64,000 bases of DNA from Algiphilus sp022763315 (GTDB taxonomy: Bacteria; Pseudomonadota; Gammaproteobacteria; Nevskiales; Nevskiaceae), in assembly GCF_965249985.1 (NCBI RefSeq), contig NZ_OZ252280.1. The stretch is one strand, 5' to 3'. The notes under the pieces were generated by a model that had not been told where the DNA came from, did not search any database, and saw nothing but the letters and a program-made list of their open reading frames with translations. Below, one piece after another: positions 55,254-63,588 of the stretch. Within the stretch, counting starts at the first letter, position 1. Every line of letters starts with the position of its first letter. The position numbers and the translations under genes are program-made.

Positions 55254-56912
55254 TTAACGGGTACAGCCATGTGCGGCATCGGCGACAGTGGCGCGGTAGG
55301 CCGCCAACATGCCCGTCAAGCGCGGCGAAGGCGCGACGGTGCGTGGCGACGCAACCCGCTGGTCGAGTGCCGGGCAGTCGATGCGATTGCGCTGCAAGTC
55401 GATATGGATCTCGTCACCCGCTTCCAGGGCGGCAATCGGTCCGTTCTCATAGGCTTCGGGCACCACGTGTCCAATGAGCAAGCCGTGCGAACCACCGGAG
55501 AAGCGGCCGTCTGTCACCAGGGCGACTTTGCCGGCCAGACCGGCGCCGGCCAGCGCCGCACTGGGCGTCAACATCTCCGGCATGCCCGGGCCGCCACGCG
55601 GACCCTGGTTGCGGATGATCACCACGTCGCCTGCGTGGATTTCGCCATTCGTCAAGCCATCCAGCATCGCTTGCTCGGTCTCGTAGATTCTGGCGCGTCC
55701 GGTGAATGTGTCCGGAATAGCGTGCCCGACCTTTGCGATGGCCCCGCCCGGCGCCAGATTCCCGTGCAGAACGTGGATGTGGCCTCGATCCCGGATGAAG
55801 GGCGCCGACACGCGCAAGACCTCTTGCTCGTCCGTCAGTGTGGGCGCGGCAGCCACGTTCTCCGCCAGCGACTTCCCGGTGATGGTCGGCGTGCTGCCAT
55901 CGATGTAGCCGTGCGCGATCAAGTGCTTGTGAATGGCAGGCGTGCCGCCCAGCCGGTGGACGTCTGCCATCACGAAGCGACCCGCCGGCTTCATGTCGGC
56001 GATCACCGGCACCGACTCCGCAACGGCGTGCACATCATCGAGCGAGAGCGGCACATCGGCGCTGTGCGCAATCGCCAGCAGGTGCAGCACCGCGTTCGTC
56101 GAGCCACCCATGGCCATCACAACGGCGAGCGCGTTGCGCAGGCTTGTGCGCGTAATGAGCTGGCGGGGCAGCGGGCCGTTCGCCATGACGCTGTGCATTG
56201 CACTGCCGGTTGCGTCGCATTCGCGGTGTTTCTCATTACTCAACGCGGGCGCTGAGGAACTACCGGGCAGGCAGAAGCCCAGGGTCTCGATGACCATGGC
56301 CATGGTGCTGGCCGTGTACATGCCGCCACAGGAGCCGGCACCGGGGCAGGCGCTTCTCACGATGGCCTGATGTCGGTCTTTGTCGATCGCTCCACGCACC
56401 AGTTCTCCATAGGCTTGGAAGGCAGAGATCACATCGACATCCCGGCCGTCGAGACGGCCCGGTGCGATGTGGCCACCAAAAACGATCAATGCCGGTCGAT
56501 TCAGCCGGGCAATGGCCATGAGACTGCCGGGCAGATTCTTGTCGCAGCCCGGAATGGCAATGAGTGCGTCGTAGCTATGGGCGCAGACCACCATCTCCAT
56601 GGAATCGGCGATGAGGTCGCGCGAGGGGAGGGAGTAGCGCATCGCGTCCTTCCCCATCGCGATGGCGTCGTTCACACCCGAGGCGACAAAGCGCATGCCC
56701 ACCAACGGCTGTTCGGAAACGGAGGCGCGGATTCGCGTCGCGAGGTCCAGCAAGTGCTGATTGCAGGTACTGCCGTCATACCAGACGGTGCCAATCCCCA
56801 CCTGTGGCTTGGCCAAGGCGTCCGGACTCAGCCCGGTACCGCAGAGGATGGCCTGTGCGGCCCCTTGTGCGGCAGGTTGTGTGACGTGTCGACTGAAGCG
56901 ATTGAGTGGCAT
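55254..56912 (-). CDS. ilvD: Dihydroxy-acid dehydratase, [2Fe-2S] type
   Basis: A 552-aa IlvD/Edd-family dehydratase acting on 2,3-dihydroxy acids in branched-chain amino acid synthesis. Cluster cysteines are Cys50 in Y-D-G-S-T-C-N, Cys123 in P-G-C-D-K-N and Cys195 in A-G-S-C-G-G-M. This pattern and the short length match the [2Fe-2S] subtype (yeast/mycobacterial-like) rather than E. coli IlvD. Conserved M-A-M-G-G-S-T-N and G-R-F-S-G-G-S-H-G are present. The ATG at 56912 has GGAGG eight bases upstream; the open frame continues upstream across the LysR gene and is not used. A paralogue for another sugar or hydroxy acid is possible given the divergent LysR. Confidence 0.85.
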   Translation of the reverse strand: MPLNRFSRHVTQPAAQGAAQAILCGTGLSPDALAKPQVGIGTVWYDGSTCNQHLLDLATRIRASVSEQPLVGMRFVASGVNDAIAMGKDAMRYSLPSRDLIADSMEMVVCAHSYDALIAIPGCDKNLPGSLMAIARLNRPALIVFGGHIAPGRLDGRDVDVISAFQAYGELVRGAIDKDRHQAIVRSACPGAGSCGGMYTASTMAMVIETLGFCLPGSSSAPALSNEKHRECDATGSAMHSVMANGPLPRQLITRTSLRNALAVVMAMGGSTNAVLHLLAIAHSADVPLSLDDVHAVAESVPVIADMKPAGRFVMADVHRLGGTPAIHKHLIAHGYIDGSTPTITGKSLAENVAAAPTLTDEQEVLRVSAPFIRDRGHIHVLHGNLAPGGAIAKVGHAIPDTFTGRARIYETEQAMLDGLTNGEIHAGDVVIIRNQGPRGGPGMPEMLTPSAALAGAGLAGKVALVTDGRFSGGSHGLLIGHVVPEAYENGPIAALEAGDEIHIDLQRNRIDCPALDQRVASPRTVAPSPRLTGMLAAYRATVADAAHGCTR

Positions 56913-56958
56913 CGGTATGCCTCCAGGAGAAGAGGCCGCCAAGACTGGACAAGTCAAC

Positions 56959-56990
56959 TGATACCTTCCAATACTTATCACTATATATAG
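56959..56990 (+). promoter_or_regulatory. LysR-type box and AT-rich promoter between ilvD and LysR gene
   Basis: TGATA-N12-TATCA (56959-56980) is an inverted repeat of LysR-site size, directly followed by the palindrome CTATATATAG (56981-56990), which could hold -10 elements. It lies in the 93-bp gap between the divergent starts. Confidence 0.5.
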
Positions 56991-57005
56991 AGCAAAGAAA
57001 AAGGT

Positions 57006-57929
57006 ATGGATCGAACGATCACGCTCCGCCACATCGAGTGCTTTCGAACCGTGGTGGAAGAGGAGCACATGGGGCGGGCGGCGCAGCGGCTGCACCTTTC
57101 GCAGCCGCCTCTCACGCGCACCATCCACGAGCTCCAGGAGCGCCTTGGCTTTGCGTTGATCGAGAAGCGCGGCCGGGGCATTCGGATCACCGCCGCGGGA
57201 CGGTGCTTTGCCGAGAAGACGGCGGAGGTCGTGCAATCCCTGGACAAGGCAATTCATTCCGCACGACGCGTCGCCAACGGCATGGTCGGTGAGGTACGGC
57301 TGGGCTTTGTCAGTACGGCCTTGTACGGCCCGCTTTTGCCGCGGTTGGCGCACTTCCGCCGCCATTGCCCGGATGTTGCCGTGCTGCTGAACGAGCAGAC
57401 CCAGACGGATCAGGTTGCCGGCTTGCTGGCAGGTCAACTGGATGTCGGGGTTGCCATCGAAGCCCGGGATATCGCTTCACTGGTCGCGATTCCGCTGTGG
57501 GACGAAGCCCTCAGCGTCTGCCTTCCGTGTACGCACCCACTCAGCCGCCAACAGTCCCCAATTCCGCCCGAAGCAATTCTGAATGAAGCCATGGTCGGCT
57601 TTCCTTCGGAGCGCGCGCCCGGTCTGCAGAAGAAGATCGCGCGGGCGCTCGGCATCGAACTGGACGCGCTGCGCTTCGAGCAGCTGGCTGTTCAAATGCA
57701 AACTGTGATCGGGTTGGTCGCAGCAGGCTACGGGCTCAGCGTCGTCCCCGCATCCATGCGCAATCTGGAACGTCAGGAAGTTGTGTACCGCGATATTGCC
57801 GGCTGTACTGAACGTGTCTGGACGTATCTGCTCCGACCGCTGGAAGCAGTGCCGGCAGTAACGCATCTTGAGCGAAGCCTCACAGGCGGTGCCGTCGATG
57901 CAGTCGGCGCACCGGAGTCGCGCGGCTAA
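57006..57929 (+). CDS. LysR family transcriptional regulator
   Basis: A 307-aa LysR regulator. The HTH lies in L-R-H-I-E-C-F-R-T-V-V-E-E-E-H-M-G-R-A-A-Q-R-L (~7-29) and S-Q-P-P-L-T-R-T-I-H-E-L-Q (~32-44). The S-Q-P-P-L-T pattern and the G-L-V-A-A-G-Y-G-L-S-V-V-P-A-S segment (~237) place it in the CatR/BenM-like branch. ATG at 57006. It is divergent from the dihydroxy-acid dehydratase and is its likely regulator. Confidence 0.9.
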   Translation: MDRTITLRHIECFRTVVEEEHMGRAAQRLHLSQPPLTRTIHELQERLGFALIEKRGRGIRITAAGRCFAEKTAEVVQSLDKAIHSARRVANGMVGEVRLGFVSTALYGPLLPRLAHFRRHCPDVAVLLNEQTQTDQVAGLLAGQLDVGVAIEARDIASLVAIPLWDEALSVCLPCTHPLSRQQSPIPPEAILNEAMVGFPSERAPGLQKKIARALGIELDALRFEQLAVQMQTVIGLVAAGYGLSVVPASMRNLERQEVVYRDIAGCTERVWTYLLRPLEAVPAVTHLERSLTGGAVDAVGAPESRG

Positions 57930-58302
57930 GCACCGATGCAGCAGAATGCGCTGATGGGCGGCATGTCACGCCGATCCCGAGGAGCTTCAGGATGCGCGCC
58001 ATGCCGCACAAGGCGGTCGCTGTGGTTCGTCGCGCGCAGTCGCCTTCATTCAGAGGGACCGGCGCCAAAGCCAGCGAACATCGTATTCATTGATGCCCGC
58101 TCGCGGGAGGCCTATGCCAAGGCGCCCATTCCTGTTGCAATCGGCACTCCGTATCGGCAGAGATACAGTGAGGCATGGGCAGTGAAAACGGCGCGGCAAA
58201 TGGCGGTTGCATGGCTGCCGGACCTTGGGCATACCCGTTGATGCGGGTGACCTTCCGGGGTGGATTGCCAGGGCGTTACACGGCGGCTTGCGAGCGATTG
58301 CG
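57930..58302. other. Gap with no intact gene; contains a rhodanese-like remnant
   Basis: This is 373 bp between the LysR gene and the glycolipid-binding family gene. Apart from the fragment at 58077-58151 I see no coding signal, and no clear promoter. Confidence 0.5.
58077..58151 (+). pseudogene. Rhodanese-like fragment
   Basis: The frame reads N-I-V-F-I-D-A-R-S-R-E-A-Y-A-K-A-P-I-P-V-A-I-G-T-P, close to the first conserved segment of rhodanese domains (V-x-I-D-x-R-x-x-x-x-Y-x-x-G-H-I-P-x-A). The G-H before I-P is lost (A-P) and the active-site cysteine loop does not follow. It is probably the relic of a sulfurtransferase gene. Confidence 0.4.
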
Positions 58303-58902
58303 ATGATGCACACGCGCTGCCGGACGCTCTGTTGGGCTTCGACGTGGAACACGGCTGAGGTTGATGCAGGACTGGAGCATCTGCTCCTGACAGAAAACTA
58401 CGCCGACAGCGTGGTGCTCGCGTTCGATGAAAGCGCTGGTCCGTTCCGGCTCACCTATCGACTGCATTGGGACGAGACGTGGCAGATCCGCGATGCCGAA
58501 TTGGTCGTGACAACGGCGCAGGCCACGCGTTCACTCAGCCTGCATACCGAGGGTGACGGCCAGTGGCTCGACCCGGGTGGTCGGGTCATCGCCGAGCTTC
58601 AGGGTTGCCGGGACATCGATATCTGGCCCACGCCGTTCACCAACACCTTCCCCGTGCGGCGCACGCCGCTGGCGATGGGAGAGCGACGACTGTTCCGAAT
58701 GGTGTGGATTCGCGCGCCTGAGCTCACGATGCAGGTGAAACCACAGGCCTATACCCGTGTCTCGGATCGGTGCTATCGCTACGAGAAGCTCGACGGTAGT
58801 GGGTATTCGGCCGAGCTTCCGGTGGATGAGGATGGCATCGTATTGGACTACCCGGGCCTCTTCAGAAGATTGCCACGTGCTGCCAAACCGGGGGGATGCT
58901 GA
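58303..58902 (+). CDS. Putative glycolipid-binding family protein (PF06475-like)
   Basis: About 199 aa. The pattern W-A-S-T-W-N...G-L-E-H, F-R-L-T-Y-R-L-H-W-D-E-T-W-Q-I-R-D-A (~57), G-C-R-D-I-D-I-W-P-T-P-F-T-N-T-F-P-V-R-R (~105) and a late D-E-D-G-I-V-L-D-Y-P-G-L-F-R-R matches the putative glycolipid-binding family. It is a cytosolic beta-barrel fold; the structural annotation in the family is indirect and the function unproven. I chose the ATG at 58303; the frame is open upstream to 58207 without family residues. Confidence 0.78.
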   Translation: MMHTRCRTLCWASTWNTAEVDAGLEHLLLTENYADSVVLAFDESAGPFRLTYRLHWDETWQIRDAELVVTTAQATRSLSLHTEGDGQWLDPGGRVIAELQGCRDIDIWPTPFTNTFPVRRTPLAMGERRLFRMVWIRAPELTMQVKPQAYTRVSDRCYRYEKLDGSGYSAELPVDEDGIVLDYPGLFRRLPRAAKPGGC

Positions 58903-58987
58903 ACGAGCGCACAATTGTGCAAACGGCGCAATCGTGCGCGGGGTGAGGCCTTGGCCCGGTGTGGGCGGGATATTGATGGGAGGGTCC

Positions 58988-59530
58988 GTGGCACGCAACA
59001 TTGAGATCAAGGCATGGTCGCATGACATGGCGTCGCAATCCCGCACAGCGGCGGATCTCGCGGACGGCCCGCCGCAGACGGTGAATCAGGAGGACACGTT
59101 CTTCCATGTGCCGCAGGGGCGACTCAAGCTTCGCGACTTTGGCGATGGAACAGGAGAGCTCATCGCCTACCAGCGGTTGGATACCTGCGGCCCCAGGACA
59201 TCGACCTATGAGCGTTCGCCCACCCAGGCGCCTGACAGCCTTAAGGCAACGCTGGCCGCCGCACTTGGCGTTCGCGCCGTGGTAAGCAAGCGGCGAACAG
59301 TATTCCTGGTCGGGCAGACAAGAATTCACTTGGATGAGGTCGCCGGGCTCGGTCAATGTATTGAGCTCGAGGTCGTGCTTCAGTCGGGACAATCCGAAGC
59401 CCAAGGGCGCATGATGGCCGAGCGATTGATGACCCTGCTTGGCATTCAGCCGCAGGATGAGATTGCCAAGGCGTATGTGGATTTGCTGGCTGACAGGGCG
59501 CCCGGCAACGACGCGGCGCCGATGGATTAA
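58988..59530 (+). CDS. CYTH domain protein (class IV adenylate cyclase-like)
   Basis: A 180-aa CYTH-fold protein. The start A-R-N-I-E-I-K-A is the metal/triphosphate-binding motif (E-x-K, with Asn at the first E position). F-F-H-V-P-Q-G-R-L-K-L-R-D-F (~35), the A-V-V-S-K-R-R-T-V-F-L-V (~99), H-L-D-E-V-A-G-L-G (~117) and E-L-E-V-V-L (~128) strands follow. Members bind triphosphates or phosphorylated nucleotides; the product here is not predictable. GTG at 58988 lies just after GGGAGGG; an ATG at 58976 is possible. It is followed 53 bp later by the epimerase. Confidence 0.8.
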   Translation: MARNIEIKAWSHDMASQSRTAADLADGPPQTVNQEDTFFHVPQGRLKLRDFGDGTGELIAYQRLDTCGPRTSTYERSPTQAPDSLKATLAAALGVRAVVSKRRTVFLVGQTRIHLDEVAGLGQCIELEVVLQSGQSEAQGRMMAERLMTLLGIQPQDEIAKAYVDLLADRAPGNDAAPMD

Positions 59531-59583
59531 CGGCGGCAGCGTAGCGTCGCCCTGCACCTGCAAGCGAAGCGGGGAGTGTTGAC

Positions 59584-60567
59584 GTGAAGGTGGTGGTGAC
59601 GGGAAGTGCCGGACATTTGGGCGAGGGCTTGGTCCGCGTGCTGCGTCACGCATCCCATCAGGTGGTCAGTGTGGATCGCGTCGCGTCCCCGTACACCAGT
59701 CAGGTCGGGTCGATCACAGATCGAGCCTTCGTCCGGAAATGCCTAAAGGGGGCGGATGCTGTGATGCATGCCGCGACGCTTCACAAGCCCCACGTTGCCA
59801 CGCACTCCCGGCAAGCCTTCGTAGACACCAACATGACCGGCACGCTGAACCTCCTCGAGGAAGCCGTGGAAGCGGGTGTTGCGTCCTTTGTTTTCACCAG
59901 CACCACGAGCGTGTTTGGACGGGCGCTGACGCCAGCGCCTGAGGAGGCCACCGCCTGGATTACCGAAGACGTGCGGCCGGTGCCGAAGAATATCTACGGG
60001 GTCACCAAAGCCGCCGCCGAGGATCTGTGTGAGCTCTTTCACCGGCAATACCGGCTGCCGTGTCTGATTCTGCGCACCTCGCGCTTCTTCCTAGAGGAAG
60101 ACGACGACTCAGGCGTTCGGGCGCGCTATCCGGACGCCAACATCAAGGTGAACGAGTATCTGTATCGCCGGGTGGACCTCCAGGATGTGGTGGACGCGCA
60201 TCTGCTGGCCATGAACAAGGCCAAGGCCGTCGGCTTCGGGCGTTTCATCATCAGCGCAACAACGCCCTTCCAGACCGCTGACCTGGCCGAGCTTCGCGCC
60301 GCTGCCCCTGGTGTGGTGCACCGTTACGTTCCGCAGTATCAGGCCGAGTACGCCCGACGAGGTTGGGCAATGTTCCCGGGCCTCGACCGGGTCTACGTCA
60401 ATGCGCGGGCACGTCAGGTGCTCGGGTGGCAGCCCCGCTACGATTTCCGGCGTGCCATTGACGCTCTTCAAGCGGGCGAGGATTTTCGGAGCCCGCTGGC
60501 GCGCGCCGTCGGGGTGAAGGGCTATCACCACCGCAGTTTCGAGCAGGGGCCGTACCCGGTGGCCTAG
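59584..60567 (+). CDS. NAD-dependent epimerase/dehydratase family protein
   Basis: A 327-aa extended SDR. The glycine motif is V-T-G-S-A-G-H-L-G-E-G (~5-15), D-A-V-M-H-A-A-T (~58) is the second NAD loop, T-S-T-T-S-V-F-G (~106) the catalytic Ser/Thr strand, and I-Y-G-V-T-K-A-A-A-E (~139) the Y-x-x-x-K pair. The substrate, probably a nucleotide sugar or other polyol, is unknown. The start is GTG at 59584. It lies 53 bp after the CYTH gene on the same strand. Confidence 0.85.
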   Translation: MKVVVTGSAGHLGEGLVRVLRHASHQVVSVDRVASPYTSQVGSITDRAFVRKCLKGADAVMHAATLHKPHVATHSRQAFVDTNMTGTLNLLEEAVEAGVASFVFTSTTSVFGRALTPAPEEATAWITEDVRPVPKNIYGVTKAAAEDLCELFHRQYRLPCLILRTSRFFLEEDDDSGVRARYPDANIKVNEYLYRRVDLQDVVDAHLLAMNKAKAVGFGRFIISATTPFQTADLAELRAAAPGVVHRYVPQYQAEYARRGWAMFPGLDRVYVNARARQVLGWQPRYDFRRAIDALQAGEDFRSPLARAVGVKGYHHRSFEQGPYPVA

Positions 60568-60785
60568 TGGTGCGGGCAGGCAAGTGCATCGCGGCCCGCG
60601 CGCAGCCGCCTGCGAAGGGCGCCAGGCCCGATCTGGCCTTGTCCGGAGCAAGGTGTCGCAGGGGTGGTCCGGGGGCGTGGCCTGCCCCAAAGGCGAGCGC
60701 GAAGCGTCGCCGTTGGTCGTCGTGTGCGGGTGCTTTGCCTGGCCCGGCGTGCAAGCTTCCGGTGCTCAAACGATGTGCGGCACCG

Positions 60786-61205
60786 TCAGCTGCTCCAGAA
60801 GTCGCGTGCCTCCGGGGGAAGCGCAGCCAGGACTGCATTGAAACGCGCCTCGTCGACATGACGCCGCAGTGCATTGGCGACATCCTGGATTGCGGTCTCG
60901 GGAGAGAAGTTGTGCTCGGCGCGGAGCGCCTGCACTTCACGTGTCATCTCTCCGCGATCAGCGAAGGGTCGCCTGTCGTCCGAGAGATCCCAATCCGCAA
61001 TGAACAGGGCCCGCAGGCAGGCAGGTAACGCATTCGCGAACTGAATGGATTCCTCCACCGTGAGCCGGCGTCGAAAGGTCTGGAACACCCCTTGGGTCAT
61101 CGTATAGGCGACATGCGTACTCCACAGCCCCGCGATGTCTCTTGCGTCCACGAGGTAGTCGTAGAAGTGCGCAGTGGCGCGTTCATATTCAACCGGAAGC
61201 GTCAT
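60786..61205 (-). CDS. DUF2267 family protein
   Basis: A 139-aa protein of the DUF2267 type, starting M-T-L-P-V-E-Y-E-R-A. It has the typical T-M-T-Q-G-V-F-Q-T-F-R-R-R-L-T-V-E-E-S-I-Q-F-A (~35-57), L-P-A-C-L-R-A-L-F (~60) and a C-terminal E-A-R-D-F-W segment. The family is alpha-helical and uncharacterised, often near stress or accessory genes. The ATG at 61205 is chosen over a 15-codon upstream extension. It stands alone between gaps. Confidence 0.78.
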   Translation of the reverse strand: MTLPVEYERATAHFYDYLVDARDIAGLWSTHVAYTMTQGVFQTFRRRLTVEESIQFANALPACLRALFIADWDLSDDRRPFADRGEMTREVQALRAEHNFSPETAIQDVANALRRHVDEARFNAVLAALPPEARDFWSS

Positions 61206-61664
61206 GTGTCCACTCCGATGGGGCCGCTGCCGTCGTGCGCCTGAGGACACGGGACGACGGGAATGGCGAATGCAGGCGTTCCCCGGGTATGGGCATCATT
61301 CGTGCCCCATGTTGCCCGCATCAAGCGCACGATACTGGTCCGAGTTGAGCTGCTTCCGATAGCACGCTGCGGAATCCGGGCACAGCCCCCTGAACTGGGA
61401 AGGGCGCGCAGTGATTTGGGTACGCACCCTGGCGCTTGGCCAGCGCTTCGGCATCGGCGCTAAGCGTCACGCCGGCGCCCCGATTGCGATGGTCGGGAGT
61501 AACTGCAGGGCCGCGCAACAAGGTTGGTATCACCGCGACTGTGCCGTGGGTCTGATCGTGATGAAGTTTTCGGTGGGCAGCTTGAGGTCGCATCGTTTCG
61601 CTGTGCCAAGGCTTGGTATGTGATTCTCATCAGCTATGGCGACTCGCGGGAGGCGGGGTCAGGC
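61206..61664. other. 459-bp gap without a recognised gene
   Basis: Only short overlapping frames occur here, none with family features or good codon use. It must contain the promoters of the divergent DUF2267 and LysR genes, but I could not point to convincing boxes by eye. Confidence 0.45.
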
Positions 61665-62558
61665 ATGATCGATCTGAGAAAATTGAAGCAATTCGTTGCT
61701 GTTGCCGAGGAGTTGCATTTTCATCGGGCAGCCGCGCGGCTGAATATGTCACAGCCGCCACTCACGGCGGCCATCAGAATGCTCGAGGAAGAACTCGGCG
61801 GCAGACTGCTGATCCGCGGCAATCGGGTGGTCGAACTGACCCCGGCGGGTGAAACGCTGTTGCATCACGCTCGAGAAACGATTAGGCAAGCCGAGCGCGC
61901 AGTTGAGGCAACGCGGGATGCGGCATCCGGGCAAGCCGGACGGCTTCGCATGACCTATGTCGGCAGTGCGATGTACGGGCGTCTGGCTGGTGTCATTCGG
62001 ACGTTCCGGCGCGCATATCCGAAGGTCCATCTTGAGCTAAAGGAGGCGACGACCTCAGCCCAGGTCGCGGCGCTACGCAAAGGGCACACTGATCTCGCGA
62101 TTTTGCACGTGCCGCTTGCCGATAGCCGGGGATTGCGGGTGGAGGTCTTCGATGAAGATCGGCTTGCGATCGCGGTCCCGATGAGTCATGAACTCGCGCA
62201 GCGCGACAGGCTGTCTCTCTCGGATCTGTCCGATGCCCCCTTCGTGATTTGGCCTTCGGCGGAAGGTCAGGGCTTTCACCATCACGTCGTCAAGCTCTGT
62301 GTTGCGGCCGGTTTCGTCCCGAGAATTGTGCAGGAAGCCCACCAGATGCATGGGGTGCTCTCCCTGGTGGCCGTTGAAATGGGTGTGGCCATTGTTCCGG
62401 CGAGCATGACGGGCTTTCGTCGCGATGAGATCCGCTATACACCGATCTCCGAAGAGGGCGCTGCATTCGAACTGGGGATCTGCTGGCCTGAGGCGCCGGT
62501 GACCGAGATCGTTCGCAATTTCCTGTGCACCGCTCACGATACGGCACACATATTGTGA
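61665..62558 (+). CDS. LysR family transcriptional regulator
   Basis: A 297-aa LysR regulator. The HTH is L-R-K-L-K-Q-F-V-A-V-A-E-E-L-H-F-H-R-A-A (~4-23) with S-Q-P-P-L-T-A-A-I-R-M-L-E (~29-41). The effector domain has V-G-S-A-M-Y-G (~101) and E-M-G-V-A-I-V-P-A-S (~240), again CatR/BenM-like. The ATG at 61665 is chosen; the upstream open frame lacks HTH character. It precedes the short-chain dehydrogenase by 72 bp on the same strand, its most likely target. Confidence 0.9.
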   Translation: MIDLRKLKQFVAVAEELHFHRAAARLNMSQPPLTAAIRMLEEELGGRLLIRGNRVVELTPAGETLLHHARETIRQAERAVEATRDAASGQAGRLRMTYVGSAMYGRLAGVIRTFRRAYPKVHLELKEATTSAQVAALRKGHTDLAILHVPLADSRGLRVEVFDEDRLAIAVPMSHELAQRDRLSLSDLSDAPFVIWPSAEGQGFHHHVVKLCVAAGFVPRIVQEAHQMHGVLSLVAVEMGVAIVPASMTGFRRDEIRYTPISEEGAAFELGICWPEAPVTEIVRNFLCTAHDTAHIL

Positions 62559-62630
62559 GGCGCGCTCAATCGTATTGGACGGATCGCACCCAACGCTAAA
62601 CAGTAGGCGACTCCACAACGGGGTAGCAAA

Positions 62631-63524
62631 ATGATCAACTTTGAGGGCCGGGTCGCGCTGGTCACGGGTGCCGGTCGCGGCTTGGGTTTTGCGTATGCGC
62701 GGCTTCTCGCAGCGCGAGGTGCCAGCGTCGTCATCCATGACAAAGGCGTGGATTGCGAGGGTGTCGGCGCCGACCCCGCGATTGCCACGGCGGCGGCTGA
62801 ACGCCTGCAGCGCGAAGGCGCCAAGGTGATTGGGGCTTTCGACGACATAGCGAACCCCGTCGGCTGTCGCGCCCTGGTAGAGCGTGCCGTCGCAGCGTTT
62901 GGTCGGCTGGATGTGGTGATACACAATGCAGGCTGGGTGGGCTATCAGGCGATTGAGACGTTGGAGCCACACTTCCTCGAGCGCATGATTGCACTCGGAG
63001 TGAATGCGCCGCTCTGGCTCGCTCAGGCCGCTTGGCCGGTGATGAAACACCAGGGCTACGGGCGCATCTTGCTTACAACCTCCTGTCGTGCTTTGTACCC
63101 TGATTACGTCCAGACGGGCCTGACCGCCTACGCTGCTGCAAAGAGCGCCGCCACCGGGATCGTCCACGCCCTGGCAAAGGAAGGAGCCCCTCACGGCATC
63201 AAAGTAAACGCCGTTTCCCCAGTCGCCAAGACGCGCATGTGGGGCATTGAAGAGGATCCCGATGAGCTGCATCCGGATCTGGTCGCCCCTGGAGTGGTCT
63301 ATCTCGTGTCAGAGGCCTCAGAGGCTACAGCCTGGATCCTTCGTGCGAGCAATGGCCAGTTTCATGCCTTGCAGCAGCGTGAAGCCGAAGGCGTCGACTA
63401 CCCCCGTGACCTACGCGGTGTGGCGGCGGAAACGCCAGAAGCGGTGGCGAAGGTGTGGTCAATGATCGCTTGTGCGCGGCCGGAGGCGCGTATGCAGACA
63501 AGCACAATCGCAACAGGGCGATAG
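62631..63524 (+). CDS. Short-chain dehydrogenase/reductase (HSD17B4-like)
   Basis: A 297-aa classical SDR. The cofactor loop is V-T-G-A-G-R-G-L-G-F (~11-20), N-A-G is at about 103, the catalytic serine region is L-T-T-S-C-R (~146), and Y-A-A-A-K (~163-167) holds Tyr/Lys. The sequence around S-V-V-I-H-D-K-G resembles the dehydrogenase part of peroxisomal multifunctional beta-oxidation enzymes. The C-terminal ~60 residues extend the usual 250-aa core and are not assigned. It is downstream of a LysR gene, next to a partial AraC regulator. Confidence 0.85.
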   Translation: MINFEGRVALVTGAGRGLGFAYARLLAARGASVVIHDKGVDCEGVGADPAIATAAAERLQREGAKVIGAFDDIANPVGCRALVERAVAAFGRLDVVIHNAGWVGYQAIETLEPHFLERMIALGVNAPLWLAQAAWPVMKHQGYGRILLTTSCRALYPDYVQTGLTAYAAAKSAATGIVHALAKEGAPHGIKVNAVSPVAKTRMWGIEEDPDELHPDLVAPGVVYLVSEASEATAWILRASNGQFHALQQREAEGVDYPRDLRGVAAETPEAVAKVWSMIACARPEARMQTSTIATGR

Positions 63525-63588
63525 AAGAATCTCGAAGGTCGTGATGCGTGAGGGGCTGGCGTTGCTTCGGCCTCGACTGTTGCGCGAA

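Noticed and set aside
56913..57437. 175-codon N-terminal extension of the dihydroxy-acid dehydratase frame
   Set aside because: It crosses the divergent promoter and the LysR gene; the MPLNRF start at 56912 has a good ribosome site and matches family length.
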